This document shows, in pieces, positions 46,001-55,690 of a stretch of 64,000 bases of DNA. This DNA comes from Bacteroidetes bacterium HGW-Bacteroidetes-1 (GTDB taxonomy: Bacteria > Bacteroidota > Bacteroidia > Bacteroidales > F082), in NCBI GenBank assembly GCA_002842755.1, contig PHDU01000002.1, positions 62,001-126,000 of the forward strand, in the 5' to 3' direction. The first letter of the stretch is position 1. Each line of letters begins with the position of its first letter. The notes below the pieces were generated by a model. That model searched no databases and was not told the origin of the DNA. It was given only the letters and a program-made list of their open reading frames with translations. The translations under genes were made by a program, and so were the position numbers.

Positions 46001-49000
46001 AGCCCGAGGTAGAACCAAAACCAGCAAAATACTGATTACCTGAATGAGCACCCCAATATGCCTCAGACAGTGGCGGTGTCGTCTGGGCACGGTTCATTAC
46101 CATGAAAGCCATAGGCTCACCCATGTTAGGGTATGAAACGCCTGCAGGATAGACTGTTAGCTGAGCATCCTGATCGACAACTTTCCATTTTCCAATATTT
46201 GAGGTAATGAAGGCTGAATAACTGTCAACATTATCAAAATCAGGTTCTTGATTCCATAAAAACATAGCTGTACCTAAAGGCTGACCGGCAGTGATTATTT
46301 CAACATCGTAAGGATTGTCCAATCTTTCGATTATCTCAACAGACATAGCATAAACAACGCCTTCCACTTCAAGGTTGACGGAGGGATCAGTGTAATTTTC
46401 AAAGCCTGTATGAACCACTGATAAGCTGTACATACCTTTCAAGATATCAGGGATATTTACTATTCCATCAGGACCTACAATGCCACTATATATATGGCTT
46501 GGATTTCCATCGAGATTGGTCAGGCTAACTATCGCACCATTCGAAACAGATTGAATACCAGTGTTATTATTTACGGTAAGATTGAGCATAAGACGCATAT
46601 CTTTCTCCAGTTCATTAGATACTGCCATTTCAGACAAGACATTATTGGAATAAACTGCCTGCACACCATATTCATAAATTCCATAAGGCAGACTGCTAAA
46701 ACTGGCATCAACAAAACTGGTATCTGAAACAGGAGCGACATTAAGCAAGAGCCAGTCATCAGATTCCACAGATTTCCTAAATACATTGTAGTGCATGAAG
46801 GCTTTGGATGATTCTGTAGCATCCACTTTTATAAGGACAGCAGGTTCATCCGTTGTGAAAGATTGTACGGCATCAGTAATCAAGATAGTCTTATTACTGT
46901 TTAAATCCACTATAAAATCATTTGAGGCAGACATTTGTTCGAGAGGTCCGTTGGTAAGTCCGGCTGCTCTCATAAAGATATTTGCTCTTAGCGGAGGCGA
47001 TGTTGCATTTTCGAGAGGATTGAAGGATCCAAGACCATTGCTCCATTGCGTTCTTGGGTTCCATTCCCAAGGCTCCCCTACTCCATCATCATAAGCAAGC
47101 AGCGTATAATTATTATAGCCTGAAATACCAACGAAGAATCCAGAAGGAGCATGAACAGGTTCAGGCAGTGTAAAGCTGTTCCATCCATAGCTATTCACAT
47201 AATTTTCATGCGTAAAAATAACATCCGCCGGATTAGGAGAGTTGTCAGGATTTAATCCGAGAATAGTAATTTTGACTTCTGAGGACGAAGGATAGTTAGG
47301 AGATTGGTAAGTGTACCACTGGACGCTTTGAATAATTGCATCGTATTTCCAGGCAGAACCACCAATGATGTCAGGGCTGCCGGGAGTAATAAGCACACCC
47401 ATAACAGTACCATCATCATAGCGGAATAATTTTGGATATGGCTGGCCAGCAGCGAACCAGTTAACAATTGCATTGCCAGCTTCTTCTATTGCAGACACAA
47501 CATTGGGAGAAGGTGCGTTTTCCAACAAAGTGATTGTAGGCAAAATATAGTTTTGATCCGGCACTGAAACAGATTCAGTGTATAATTGATAACCTTGGAG
47601 GGCAACTTCAATCTGATAAGAGGTTGAACCCCAAACAGCATTAAAGCTAAAGTTGCCATCGGTGTCTGTGGTTGTCTCATAATTATCGAGGCCAGAAATC
47701 TTCACAGTAGCCTGCTGAGCAGGAGATTGGGAATCACTTTTAATGACGTTTCCAGATAGGGTTATCTGTGGACGAACCACTAATAAAGCATTTCCAAGAT
47801 TGATGTTGCCACCAGGCAGAAGATTAACATTTTGATAGACAACATCGCTGTAGCCATATTTTGATACAACCACTGTAAGATTTTCACCTGCCATAATATA
47901 AGGTGCATTATAATACCCTTGTTCCGTGCTCATCACTTGTGCGTTAGCCTCAGGGAAGGCTGGGTTAATAAACTCAATCAATGCACCTTCAACAGGCATA
48001 TTGTCAGCCTGATAGAGAACACGTCCATTAATATTTCCAAGACCATTGCCCGTATTAAAAAGCAGTGTTGTATTTGGATAATTGATTGTGGTGCCGACAT
48101 AAACCGGATTTTCAGGATTTATGGAAGTCCAACCACTTTCAAAAATGGTTCTATTTGGCCCATAATCAGGCGCTTTATAAGCAAATTTTGCGTTATTGCT
48201 GTACGTAGGACCATCAAAGTAATAGACAGAAACCACCAGGTTTCCGCTACCGCTATATACAAAAGGTTCAGAAAGTGGTATATTGACTCTACCTATACCC
48301 TCATTGAAATCAATTTTTCCATCGAAAACCAGCTGAAGCTGAGAAGGAGGGATATATGCATCTAAAGAACCCACAGCAGTTTCACCCATCCAAACTTTAA
48401 CTTTTCTCTGGGCCATATTATCAGACATATTTCTGTAGTAAGCAATCCTCTCGATAATACCACCAGTATTCAATTCATTGACGGGATACAATGATTGAGA
48501 AAGACTGGCACCTCTGTTATCTTCAAGATTAACAGGGTAATAATTATAATATGAAGTTTGAGCTGAGATTGGGAAATCTCCAATATGTTTGATTATGATA
48601 CTATTTTCGAAAACCTCAACCTCTATGACGTCACTGATGTTATTAACAAGATTCAAGTCTTCAGCCCAAACAATTTTAGCATAAACACCATATACACCTA
48701 GCTCTGTAAAAGTAGTTTGAAGATTCACAGTAATCAACTCACCCGGATTCAAAGCAGGACCATCAACCTGGGATAGAATTGTTTCAATACCATTGATATA
48801 AGTTGCCAACTGCAAAATATATTGACCCTCCTGAAGCGGATTCATACCAAAATTGGCAATTTCGAGCTGGTAATTAGTTGGTGTGTTCAGATAGAGAAAC
48901 TCATTCTCGGACTGAAAATCAATAACCATCAAGTCATTTTCGAATCTATTAAGCACAGAACCCATTACATCATCTATCACACCAGGCCAGCACCATAAGC

Positions 49001-52000
49001 TATTGAACTGAAAAGCCATATAGTAAGTTTCGCCATCAATTAAGCCCAAATCGCTCATGTTATAAGATTTCTCTGTATAAGACAATGATGGATCAATAAT
49101 TTCATCTATTATGATAAAATCAGACGGGTCGCTTCCAGATGTGCTATAGCCAATTTTCCAATTCTGTCCGTTCTGATTAGCGACTCTTTTGATCCAGAAG
49201 GAGAAGAAATCACCCTCTTGCCAGATCATTTCAGGAGTAATCAACCAATCATCGTAGCTTATTTGGCTTGGATTTCCGGCATACACATCAAGGGAAGCGC
49301 AAGCGATTCCTGTTCTTGGTGCAGTTTGGCCAGTCGGGACAAACCCAGTATTTCTCAGCCAACCTTTAGAGTCACCATTCACATCGACTACTTTCCAACC
49401 TAAAGGAGGAAACAGTTCACCCTCAAAGCTTTCTCTTAAAATTCCAAATCTTAATCCAATGCCAGTCAGGTCGACTACTTTACTGCCGGGAATATTTTCA
49501 TCCATAAGGAAAGATAGAGTTCCTTGCTCCAGACCAGGTTCGGATGCAATAAACTGAACATTAAAAATATGTTTTTCGCCCATTCCGAGAGAAACAGGGA
49601 AAACTGCATCAATCAGGGTGTAACGATTATTAGTAATATCGGCGCCTGTTATTATCAGTGTTCCACCACCAATATTCATTACTTCGGCCTGTAATACTTT
49701 TGGAACAGACGCCTCCATTGCTCCAAAATTGAGCTCAGAAGGTGTGGTTCTGGCGGCAGGATCAGTTGGCATATCGCCCATCCATAATTTGATATTTGCT
49801 CTTGACGAAACTAAATTCCCTGCAGGCAAGTTGTTAGGATCGTAGGGTGTCTGATCGTTCCAAGCACCAATGCATAAATTCTGGGGAAGTGTGTTAGGAG
49901 TACTGTAAAACTGATCTGATGGCGAACTCCAGCCAGGTTTCTTTTCAATAATTGTTACGATAAGATTTTCAGTATTATTATAAAAAAATCCATCAATATC
50001 AACTGTAGAAAACGATTCTCCTGTACTAACAACATATGGGCCGTCATAAACTTTTGTGAAACCAGAAAGCGGAACAGAAGCTGTAATTTCTGACTGGGTT
50101 GTGTGTGCCAGCCACACCTCAATATCAAACTCTAGATTTTCGGATGGTCCACCATACTGATATCCGATGCGGAAGATTCTTTTGTTTGCAACATTTAATT
50201 CTGATTGCAGGTAAAGAGTTTGAGAGAAAGAGTAACCAAAATAAGGATATATCGGAATATTGGAACTAAGCTCTGTACCCGTTCCCACAACAATATCCTG
50301 TTGACCGGTTGGCATTACCGAAATATTGAATGCAGGTGTTTGGTTGTTATTTGAATTTTCATCACCTGTCAGTTGCACTTTGCCATAAAGATGAGTTGAA
50401 CCAACAATCTGCGGAGTCCAGGCAAAAACAAATGATTTAGATTCACCAACTGCAATGTCAGTTCCAACGACAGTACCAATCTCAACATGATTTGCATCGA
50501 ACAATGAAACAGTATAATTTGAGCCTGATTCAGAATAAAGGCCAGCATTCGTTACGATTACGTTAAAGTTTTCAGTAGAACCAACCTCTAAAGCTGTTGG
50601 TCCGGTCACCGCATTACCCATCAAATCGTGATCCATTGGTGCGATGCAACTAATTTCGGCCATCCAGCCAGTTCCTTGGACAGATCCATCCGACGTAAAC
50701 AGGAAAGTGAGAGCACCTGAGTTGTTATCATCTGAGGCAATAATTTCAGGAGGCATTGTAGTTCCATGAAAGTTGCCCAATAATGGATCAGAGACATTCA
50801 GACCATCATAAATTTTGAGGAAATCAAAATTATTTTCAGTGTTAAATTCAGTAAAAATCAATTTCAATTTAGCACCTGAGGTGGATGGAGTGATAGTTAA
50901 GGTCAGATTTTCATTTGGCTGATAGCCATCATTGGCACCACCAGTATCAAGAAAAATACCATTACAAGTATTGATGGTACCATTTTGCATTAAGATTTGA
51001 CTTCCAAGATTCTCGACAATTTTAGACAGGGAATTGTTATCGGGAGCTTCATCGGCAGCAAGAACGACTGTAGCCGAAATTTCATAGCTTTGAACCTGTG
51101 AAAGATCTGCAGTGGCAGTAAAAGTATAATCAATAGATTCAGAAGTATTAAGTGTTGTACTAATTATCTCCTCTACAGCAGAACCGCCATTGATTGAGTA
51201 GCTAACTGATATGTCAGACTGAGGAGTGCTTCCGAAATTGATAACTTTTACTGTAACAAGCTCATTGCTGCTAAGATTTGGACCTGTTGAAGGAGAAATG
51301 ACTGCTTGTATTGCAAGGTCATTTTCAATAGTTTGAGCTTCCTGAAAAACTACATCATCGATAAAGTATTTTGGTATTTCAGACCCAGAGGCACCAGCAT
51401 AAAAATCTACTGAGCCCAATTGCTTAGTACCGGGAGTAATGCTATTAGACACTGCACTTAGCGGCCAGGAATGAATGACGTTATTATTGATAGTCAGGGC
51501 AATTAAGTCGGTATCAATATTTATCATATGCTTCACCTGAAACCATGTTGCTTTAGGATAATTGAAAATGATCGCAGGCTGAGCCATTGTGGTGAATTCA
51601 GCGGTACCATTTTGCAAGAAATATATCTCGAAAGCAAATTCCTGTCCGGGTGCTTCAAAATGCTGTATATTATAGTAACCTGCATTATTGTTTTCGATGT
51701 ACATCCACCAAGACAGTTCATAGTTGCCTGAGGTTTTATCCCCCAGAAGCAACAACATATCGGTCAAGTTTTCAATTTTGGCTGATTTGGCACCACTATA
51801 GGCAAAATCACCACTAATATATCCATCCTCGGATGTACAAGGAGTATTACTCCAGGTAGACCAGTTTACCGGATCCTGACAAGCAACCTGACCACCTATT
51901 GTAAAAGATTCAAAATCTGTTGAATAAACAACAGATCTTTTCAGGTTGAGTTCCATTGAATTGATTTCATTTCTCCCTGGTAATTCAGAAAGGGAAGAAT

Positions 52001-52118
52001 TCTTAAGATCGGGGACTGAACCAGGAATTTCAGAAGCCAAGACATGCAGTGATATTGTTGCGATAAACAAAATCATGCCAATCAAAGACATTTTAATTTT
52101 GGTAAAATTACTATTCAT
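43065..52118 (-). CDS. Giant (3017-aa) mosaic T9SS surface protein
   Basis: One uninterrupted frame with a signal peptide (MSLIGMILFIATISLHVLA). Approximate order: LamG-like domain (60-265, YSTDFESFTIGGQ); CARDB-type repeat (270-370); CUB-like domain (385-495); CARDB (500-600); a beta module (615-755); choice-of-anchor D (783-893); cleaved-adhesin/choice-of-anchor J (896-1053, RESFEGELFPPLGWKVVD); CARDB; a second copy of the module (1193-1353); carboxypeptidase-regulatory domains (1360-1523); a third copy (1556-1720); Fn3 and carboxypeptidase-like domains; another anchor-J domain (1970-2135); regulatory-like repeats (2200-2356); copies four and five (2406-2546, 2672-2836) separated by Fn3; and a T9SS sorting domain (2943-3017, IQIYPNPARKFITVEGQKMN). 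No catalytic motif was seen. A large adhesin or matrix-binding protein is most likely. Confidence 0.9.
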   Translation of the reverse strand: MNSNFTKIKMSLIGMILFIATISLHVLASEIPGSVPDLKNSSLSELPGRNEINSMELNLKRSVVYSTDFESFTIGGQVACQDPVNWSTWSNTPCTSEDGYISGDFAYSGAKSAKIENLTDMLLLLGDKTSGNYELSWWMYIENNNAGYYNIQHFEAPGQEFAFEIYFLQNGTAEFTTMAQPAIIFNYPKATWFQVKHMINIDTDLIALTINNNVIHSWPLSAVSNSITPGTKQLGSVDFYAGASGSEIPKYFIDDVVFQEAQTIENDLAIQAVISPSTGPNLSSNELVTVKVINFGSTPQSDISVSYSINGGSAVEEIISTTLNTSESIDYTFTATADLSQVQSYEISATVVLAADEAPDNNSLSKIVENLGSQILMQNGTINTCNGIFLDTGGANDGYQPNENLTLTITPSTSGAKLKLIFTEFNTENNFDFLKIYDGLNVSDPLLGNFHGTTMPPEIIASDDNNSGALTFLFTSDGSVQGTGWMAEISCIAPMDHDLMGNAVTGPTALEVGSTENFNVIVTNAGLYSESGSNYTVSLFDANHVEIGTVVGTDIAVGESKSFVFAWTPQIVGSTHLYGKVQLTGDENSNNNQTPAFNISVMPTGQQDIVVGTGTELSSNIPIYPYFGYSFSQTLYLQSELNVANKRIFRIGYQYGGPSENLEFDIEVWLAHTTQSEITASVPLSGFTKVYDGPYVVSTGESFSTVDIDGFFYNNTENLIVTIIEKKPGWSSPSDQFYSTPNTLPQNLCIGAWNDQTPYDPNNLPAGNLVSSRANIKLWMGDMPTDPAARTTPSELNFGAMEASVPKVLQAEVMNIGGGTLIITGADITNNRYTLIDAVFPVSLGMGEKHIFNVQFIASEPGLEQGTLSFLMDENIPGSKVVDLTGIGLRFGILRESFEGELFPPLGWKVVDVNGDSKGWLRNTGFVPTGQTAPRTGIACASLDVYAGNPSQISYDDWLITPEMIWQEGDFFSFWIKRVANQNGQNWKIGYSTSGSDPSDFIIIDEIIDPSLSYTEKSYNMSDLGLIDGETYYMAFQFNSLWCWPGVIDDVMGSVLNRFENDLMVIDFQSENEFLYLNTPTNYQLEIANFGMNPLQEGQYILQLATYINGIETILSQVDGPALNPGELITVNLQTTFTELGVYGVYAKIVWAEDLNLVNNISDVIEVEVFENSIIIKHIGDFPISAQTSYYNYYPVNLEDNRGASLSQSLYPVNELNTGGIIERIAYYRNMSDNMAQRKVKVWMGETAVGSLDAYIPPSQLQLVFDGKIDFNEGIGRVNIPLSEPFVYSGSGNLVVSVYYFDGPTYSNNAKFAYKAPDYGPNRTIFESGWTSINPENPVYVGTTINYPNTTLLFNTGNGLGNINGRVLYQADNMPVEGALIEFINPAFPEANAQVMSTEQGYYNAPYIMAGENLTVVVSKYGYSDVVYQNVNLLPGGNINLGNALLVVRPQITLSGNVIKSDSQSPAQQATVKISGLDNYETTTDTDGNFSFNAVWGSTSYQIEVALQGYQLYTESVSVPDQNYILPTITLLENAPSPNVVSAIEEAGNAIVNWFAAGQPYPKLFRYDDGTVMGVLITPGSPDIIGGSAWKYDAIIQSVQWYTYQSPNYPSSSEVKITILGLNPDNSPNPADVIFTHENYVNSYGWNSFTLPEPVHAPSGFFVGISGYNNYTLLAYDDGVGEPWEWNPRTQWSNGLGSFNPLENATSPPLRANIFMRAAGLTNGPLEQMSASNDFIVDLNSNKTILITDAVQSFTTDEPAVLIKVDATESSKAFMHYNVFRKSVESDDWLLLNVAPVSDTSFVDASFSSLPYGIYEYGVQAVYSNNVLSEMAVSNELEKDMRLMLNLTVNNNTGIQSVSNGAIVSLTNLDGNPSHIYSGIVGPDGIVNIPDILKGMYSLSVVHTGFENYTDPSVNLEVEGVVYAMSVEIIERLDNPYDVEIITAGQPLGTAMFLWNQEPDFDNVDSYSAFITSNIGKWKVVDQDAQLTVYPAGVSYPNMGEPMAFMVMNRAQTTPPLSEAYWGAHSGNQYFAGFGSTSGSTNNWLISEQQNHTLPYTFSFYAKSVTDNYGLETFRIGYSTQTDNISDFIFITGNEIALTYWTKFSYNIPAEAKYVTIRHNYTGFALLVDDITIGIESDGAIPGNGFSIFLNQDEVISGIETKAYDFSNLIPGEYTAGVKAVYYTGESEIISVDFVLPEGTPVQFNVNDGNGVPVSNALVEISFENETIFSGYTLDGSIQTQLYPGNYQYIVSKPDYADVTGSFNLSANPLTIDVVLQDNFEITFNVENESEQPVSGANIVIGGLSQTTGSDGTAVFALQPGEYPYAVTHPDYQRVLSTITVNTNANITVVMPVLYCEPANNLSYTQTQNNVTLNWQAPVIGEDGTWIHWDGVHNNNSVGTGGPVDFDVAQRFLPSDLISYNDKFLTRVLFVPREAACTYSVRVWTGGAISGPENLVVDQLVTNPVIGSWNEIFLDIPVLIDSSQELWIGFRNNTTTGHPAGTDAGPAVDGKGNMINLAGNGWQTLLQVAPTLNYNWSIRGLVESTDLRFTELLMPLDEPDRGSLNGSLTSAMSDDRNVLTEPRILNGYNVYRNGQKINTQVISGMSYNDNNLDIGNYDYFVTSVWSNGCESEPSNIVNVVVEEMDCPIPSNLQVWVDEENPNLIHLVWNEEDEAEFRFDDGVRTGQLGFQTGTSNGVVGAAHPYPATLSQMSWLLSDAPDGGGPHETVSIYVFGLLATGTPNSNDLLFNSVVTNVDGQWNTFSFPESIIAPNGFFMGVAYDGFVGLGTDDGIGEPYVYQPNTHFYSGNYTAGAWTAWETSGFSVNGMIRALGVAGAKIATEVNALSGMIDESFVYYKNDDALPLSEPLWKLSDERNLLGYNIYHQGVLMESLWQETSYSYTEMQISSHCYKVSAVYSDCGESEFSDEECVPVLVGEMENEEVELIQIYPNPARKFITVEGQKMNSMIIVDAKGHKVMDMSNITSNKVNLDISKYASGLYLFIVRIDDRVETKRIVIE

Positions 52119-52565
52119 GTTAATTAAATTTATGTTGAGAAAATTAAAAATCGTCAGATAAATTGATACATATCATCCATATAGCCAATTGACTGATTGA
52201 CACGATAAATGAGCAGTATATGATGAAAGAAAGAAAATATCAAACATAATATTGTTCCCATTTTTCGAATCATACATAGCTACCGAATATTCTTTAAGAT
52301 TTGCAAATCCAATGCATTAGGGCATCCAAATACTGAAATCACTGTAACCAAAAAATGTATTGTTTTTCATTGTATAAAAGTTTTCCACACAAGCATTACA
52401 AGAGACACAAAGATATTATGGTAAGTTAAGATATACTGTCAGTGCTGGCTGGTATATTTCACTTAAATTATTCTCAGTGCCACCACGTATTTTTAACAAA
52501 AGGTGCAAGATTTAATTCAGACTACCCATTTGATAAACTATTTTTGTTGTCAGAAATACCAAAAG
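52119..52565. other. Divergent intergenic region between the giant protein gene and the sensor kinase
   Basis: This stretch must hold two promoters. CAAAGATA at 52408-52415 (minus-strand TATCTTTG) is a -7 candidate about 290 bp before the giant gene, without a clear -33. TATTTTTG at 52539-52546 is a -7 candidate for the kinase and lies 20 bp before the ATG at 52566. No gene was seen. Confidence 0.35.
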
Positions 52566-54617
52566 ATGAGAGTTTTTTACATTTATCCTTATAGAGCTAA
52601 AAGATTTTACACCAAAAAGCCAGAGACTGATTTAATATTTTTTTTCAGGACCGGTAAAAAAACAATGTTATCGGTTTTATTCTTTGTTAGTCTTATCACA
52701 TTTATACAATCAGGAACTTTTCTGGCAGCACAAGGAACATATATAAGAAATTCCGAATCAAAGAAAGGCAGGCAAGAAATATACTGTGACAGCGTTGTAA
52801 AATCAGCAATGGTAGTTTTGTACTCAAATCCGGATAGCGCACGAGTTATTGTTGAGAATGCACTTAAACATATTGAAGACGAAGAAAATTCAGGTATATC
52901 ACGCTTATACAATACTATTGGAGCAACCTATCATTTGCAGGCAAACTATGGACAGGCACTTGACAATTATTATCTTGCAGTATCTTATGCTTTGAAGATG
53001 AATGACACTATACGACTCGCAGATGTATACAATAATATTGGTATTGTAAATCTCAAAACCGGGAATTATAAAGATGCTCTGGAATTTTTTCTCAAAGCAG
53101 TTCAACAATATGAGCGCTCAGGATTACAGCGCAATGCTGCAAGTGCCTATAATAACATCGGGCTCTTGTACAATGATATTAACAACTCAGATAAAGCCAA
53201 ACAAAACTTTCAGATCGCATTGAAGGGATTTAAGTCACTTGGGGACAGCATTGGTATTTCGGCTGCTTTAAGTAACATTGGATTGATGTATTCTAACACT
53301 CTAGAGGACGATTCTACACTAAGCTATTTCAATAAAGCGGCAGAAATTGCAAGAATAAACAACAATCTTTATGGATTATTAATTTCATATCAGGGGATGG
53401 CAAACTTCCATCTCGCCAAAGAAAGTTATAAGATAGCATATTACTATTATGAAAATAGCAGAGATTATTCAAGGACTATTAACCAGCCCTATCAGGAAGC
53501 CTTTGCTATTCTTGGACTTTCAAATGTTCTGCTTGCAGAAGACAAGCTGGACGAAGCACTTAAATTCGCTAAAGAAGCATCAGTAAAAGCAGATTTGCTT
53601 GACAATACTGTTCTTCGGTATCAATGCCACGAAGTTCTTTCAAATATATATGAGAAGAAGCAAGATTTAGAGAAAAGCCTTGAGAACTACAAAATTTATT
53701 CAAAACTAAAAGATGAGTTGGTTAATCAGACAATACTTCATCAGATTTACAACCTTGAAATCAGCACATTAAATGAAACGAATGCACTGCAACAACTTCA
53801 AATAGAACGTCAAAGATTGAGTATCAGCAAAAAGAACAACTTATTGTTTTTTATCATCATAGCATTTGCACTTTTAATTATCGGGCTCTACCTTTTGTAT
53901 TTGAATTACAAGCATATTCAACAATCAAAGTTGCAGAAAACAATCATAGGTCTCAATGAAAAGAAATCAAGGGCAGCGATAGAGGCTGAAATACAAGAGC
54001 GACAAAGAATAGGCAAAGAGCTGCATGACGGGCTTGGACAGATGCTTTCCGTTGCAAGATTACATATTAGTGTAGTTCAACAAAAGAAACATCTGCCTGA
54101 ATCAAGAAAAGAAGAATTACTGGAAGCTGCGATACATAGCGTAGATGAAGCATTTAATGAGCTTCGTAATATCTCTCATAATTTGGCTCCATCATTATTA
54201 TCTGAGAAAGGACTAGAAGAAGCGATACGGTCACTTTCAAATCACATCAACAAAAGCAGTCAGTTGAAAATGGAGTTTGAGGCATTTGGTATTACAGAAG
54301 GTTTTGACAGTCTCATAGAACATACCTTATTCAGAGCAATTCAAGAGCTGCTGAATAATGCCATTACACATTCAAAAGCAACAATATTTACGGTTCAACT
54401 AATAAAAAGCAAATCGGAAATAACTCTGATGGTTGAGGACAATGGTAGTGGCTTTAATGTTAATGCCATTAGCAATTTGACTAACAGAGGAATCAATAAT
54501 ATAAGATCCAGAATTGAGAACCTGAATGGTACAATCTTTATTGATTCAATGACTAATCGTGGAACCATAATAAGTATAGTATTGCCGACAAATAAATTAG
54601 ATGAAAAAACTAAATAA
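52566..54617 (+). CDS. TPR-containing sensor histidine kinase (HisKA_3 / NarL-type partner)
   Basis: The track begins at a GTG (52503); the ATG at 52566 is preferred because a -7-like TATTTTTG lies just upstream. The N-terminus contains a hydrophobic signal or anchor (SVLFFVSLITFIQSGTFLAAQG), followed by about eight tetratricopeptide repeats (LYNTIGATYHLQANYGQALD, VYNNIGIVNLKTGNYKDALE, and so on) predicted to lie outside the inner membrane. A coiled segment, a transmembrane helix (LLFFIIIAFALLIIGLYLLYL), a HisKA_3 dimerisation domain with phosphoacceptor His in IGKELHDGLGQML and a HATPase domain with ELLNNAITHSKA and VEDNGSGFN complete it. The signal is unknown. The stop overlaps the response-regulator start by 17 bp, so the pair is translationally coupled. 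Confidence 0.93.
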   Translation: MRVFYIYPYRAKRFYTKKPETDLIFFFRTGKKTMLSVLFFVSLITFIQSGTFLAAQGTYIRNSESKKGRQEIYCDSVVKSAMVVLYSNPDSARVIVENALKHIEDEENSGISRLYNTIGATYHLQANYGQALDNYYLAVSYALKMNDTIRLADVYNNIGIVNLKTGNYKDALEFFLKAVQQYERSGLQRNAASAYNNIGLLYNDINNSDKAKQNFQIALKGFKSLGDSIGISAALSNIGLMYSNTLEDDSTLSYFNKAAEIARINNNLYGLLISYQGMANFHLAKESYKIAYYYYENSRDYSRTINQPYQEAFAILGLSNVLLAEDKLDEALKFAKEASVKADLLDNTVLRYQCHEVLSNIYEKKQDLEKSLENYKIYSKLKDELVNQTILHQIYNLEISTLNETNALQQLQIERQRLSISKKNNLLFFIIIAFALLIIGLYLLYLNYKHIQQSKLQKTIIGLNEKKSRAAIEAEIQERQRIGKELHDGLGQMLSVARLHISVVQQKKHLPESRKEELLEAAIHSVDEAFNELRNISHNLAPSLLSEKGLEEAIRSLSNHINKSSQLKMEFEAFGITEGFDSLIEHTLFRAIQELLNNAITHSKATIFTVQLIKSKSEITLMVEDNGSGFNVNAISNLTNRGINNIRSRIENLNGTIFIDSMTNRGTIISIVLPTNKLDEKTK

Positions 54618-55269
54618 TATAAAGGTTATGGTTGTTGATGACCATCAGCTCATTATTGATGGGATGAAATCACTGCTTCAAGATGAAGAAGACATAGTAT
54701 TTGTTGGAAGTGCGAATACAATGGAAGAAGCAATCAATCAAATCGATGGCCTTCAAGTTGATGTTGTATTGGCAGACATCAGTATGCCTGACGGCTCGGG
54801 TATTGATATGACGCGAAAGCTGAAGGAACTCAATCCAAAAATCCAGGTACTAGCCCTAACCATGCATGAGGATATATCAATGATCAGAAAAATGATAGAT
54901 GTAGGTGCTTCAGGTTATATTTTAAAAAGAACCAATATGAATGAAATACTGGAAGCAATACGCGTAGTTGCAGAAGGCGGCAAATATCTGGGGCGAGATG
55001 TTCAGGCAATATTGTTCAACAATTTATCAGAAAAATCATTAAACGAGACACTAGGTCATTCTTCAGTAGTTCTTACAACAAGAGAAAATGAGATACTTAA
55101 CCTGATTTCAAAAGAACTTAGCAATGAACAAATTGCTTCAAAGCTTTTTATAAGTGAAAGAACTGTTGAAACACATCGTAGAAATATATTTACCAAGACG
55201 AATACAAAAAGTTTGGTTGGATTGATAAAGTTTGCTATAAAAAACGGATTGATTGACGAAAGTAAGTAA
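54601..55269 (+). CDS. NarL/FixJ-family response regulator
   Basis: A 222-residue regulator. The receiver domain (about 5-120) shows VMVVDDHQLIIDGMKSLL, the phosphorylatable Asp in VDVVLADISMPDGSG, the Thr of LALTMHED and the Lys region GYILKRTNMNE. The output domain (about 150-215) is a LuxR-type helix-turn-helix: LTTRENEILNLISKELSNEQ, SERTVETHRRNIFTKTNTKS. It overlaps the kinase gene by 17 bp and is its cognate partner. Targets are unknown; the divergent giant surface protein gene is an obvious candidate, but this is positional inference only. Confidence 0.93.
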   Translation: MKKLNNIKVMVVDDHQLIIDGMKSLLQDEEDIVFVGSANTMEEAINQIDGLQVDVVLADISMPDGSGIDMTRKLKELNPKIQVLALTMHEDISMIRKMIDVGASGYILKRTNMNEILEAIRVVAEGGKYLGRDVQAILFNNLSEKSLNETLGHSSVVLTTRENEILNLISKELSNEQIASKLFISERTVETHRRNIFTKTNTKSLVGLIKFAIKNGLIDESK

Positions 55270-55690
55270 AAGGCGGATCGCACAAAAAAGGGATGAATAT
55301 AGTCAACATCGCACCATACAAAGTTAACCTAACTTCCTCCAATTTTCATTTTACTCATATTTTACCCTGCTAAATTAGCAAATACTTCCGTTGTAACGAA
55401 GACGAATTTTCAAGCCAATTTTGAGATTGATTTTTTTGCGTGCGCCAAAAGAGCGCCATATGCTGCCCAAAAAGCCCGACTGCATGGTAATTGACTGTCC
55501 GAAAAAACGCATCAGCCGAAAAGCAGAAAAATTTGAAAACCAGATTGGTATTGCGCCCCGATCACAAAATCTTTTTGCAGATTTCTTTCATTTCTTCAAA
55601 GAACGTCTTGCAAAATCTTCGTAACCCTTCCCCTAAAGGCATCTTGTAAGCTTTTCTGAAAGCCATCAACTTTGCAGAAAAATAGAGATA
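55270..55690. other. Gap before the IS66 remnant, possible IS end
   Basis: No recognised gene. The track frame 55421-55624 (68 codons, TTG-type start) is basic and Cys-containing but matches nothing known. A GTAAGC sequence near 55646 might be the outer end of the IS66-like element whose tnpA remnant begins at 55691; no matching right end was found. Confidence 0.25.

Noticed and set aside
47919-48365. 148-codon plus-strand ORF inside the giant gene
   Set aside because: It is antisense to an uninterrupted 3017-codon gene with clear domains; a codon-bias shadow.
52503-52565. GTG start of the TPR kinase in the ORF track
   Set aside because: A -7-like TATTTTTG at 52539-52546 lies inside the extension, and the extra residues do not form a signal sequence.
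55421-55624. 68-codon frame before the IS66 remnant
   Set aside because: It has no ATG start and no recognisable motif; kept only as a note in the gap entry.
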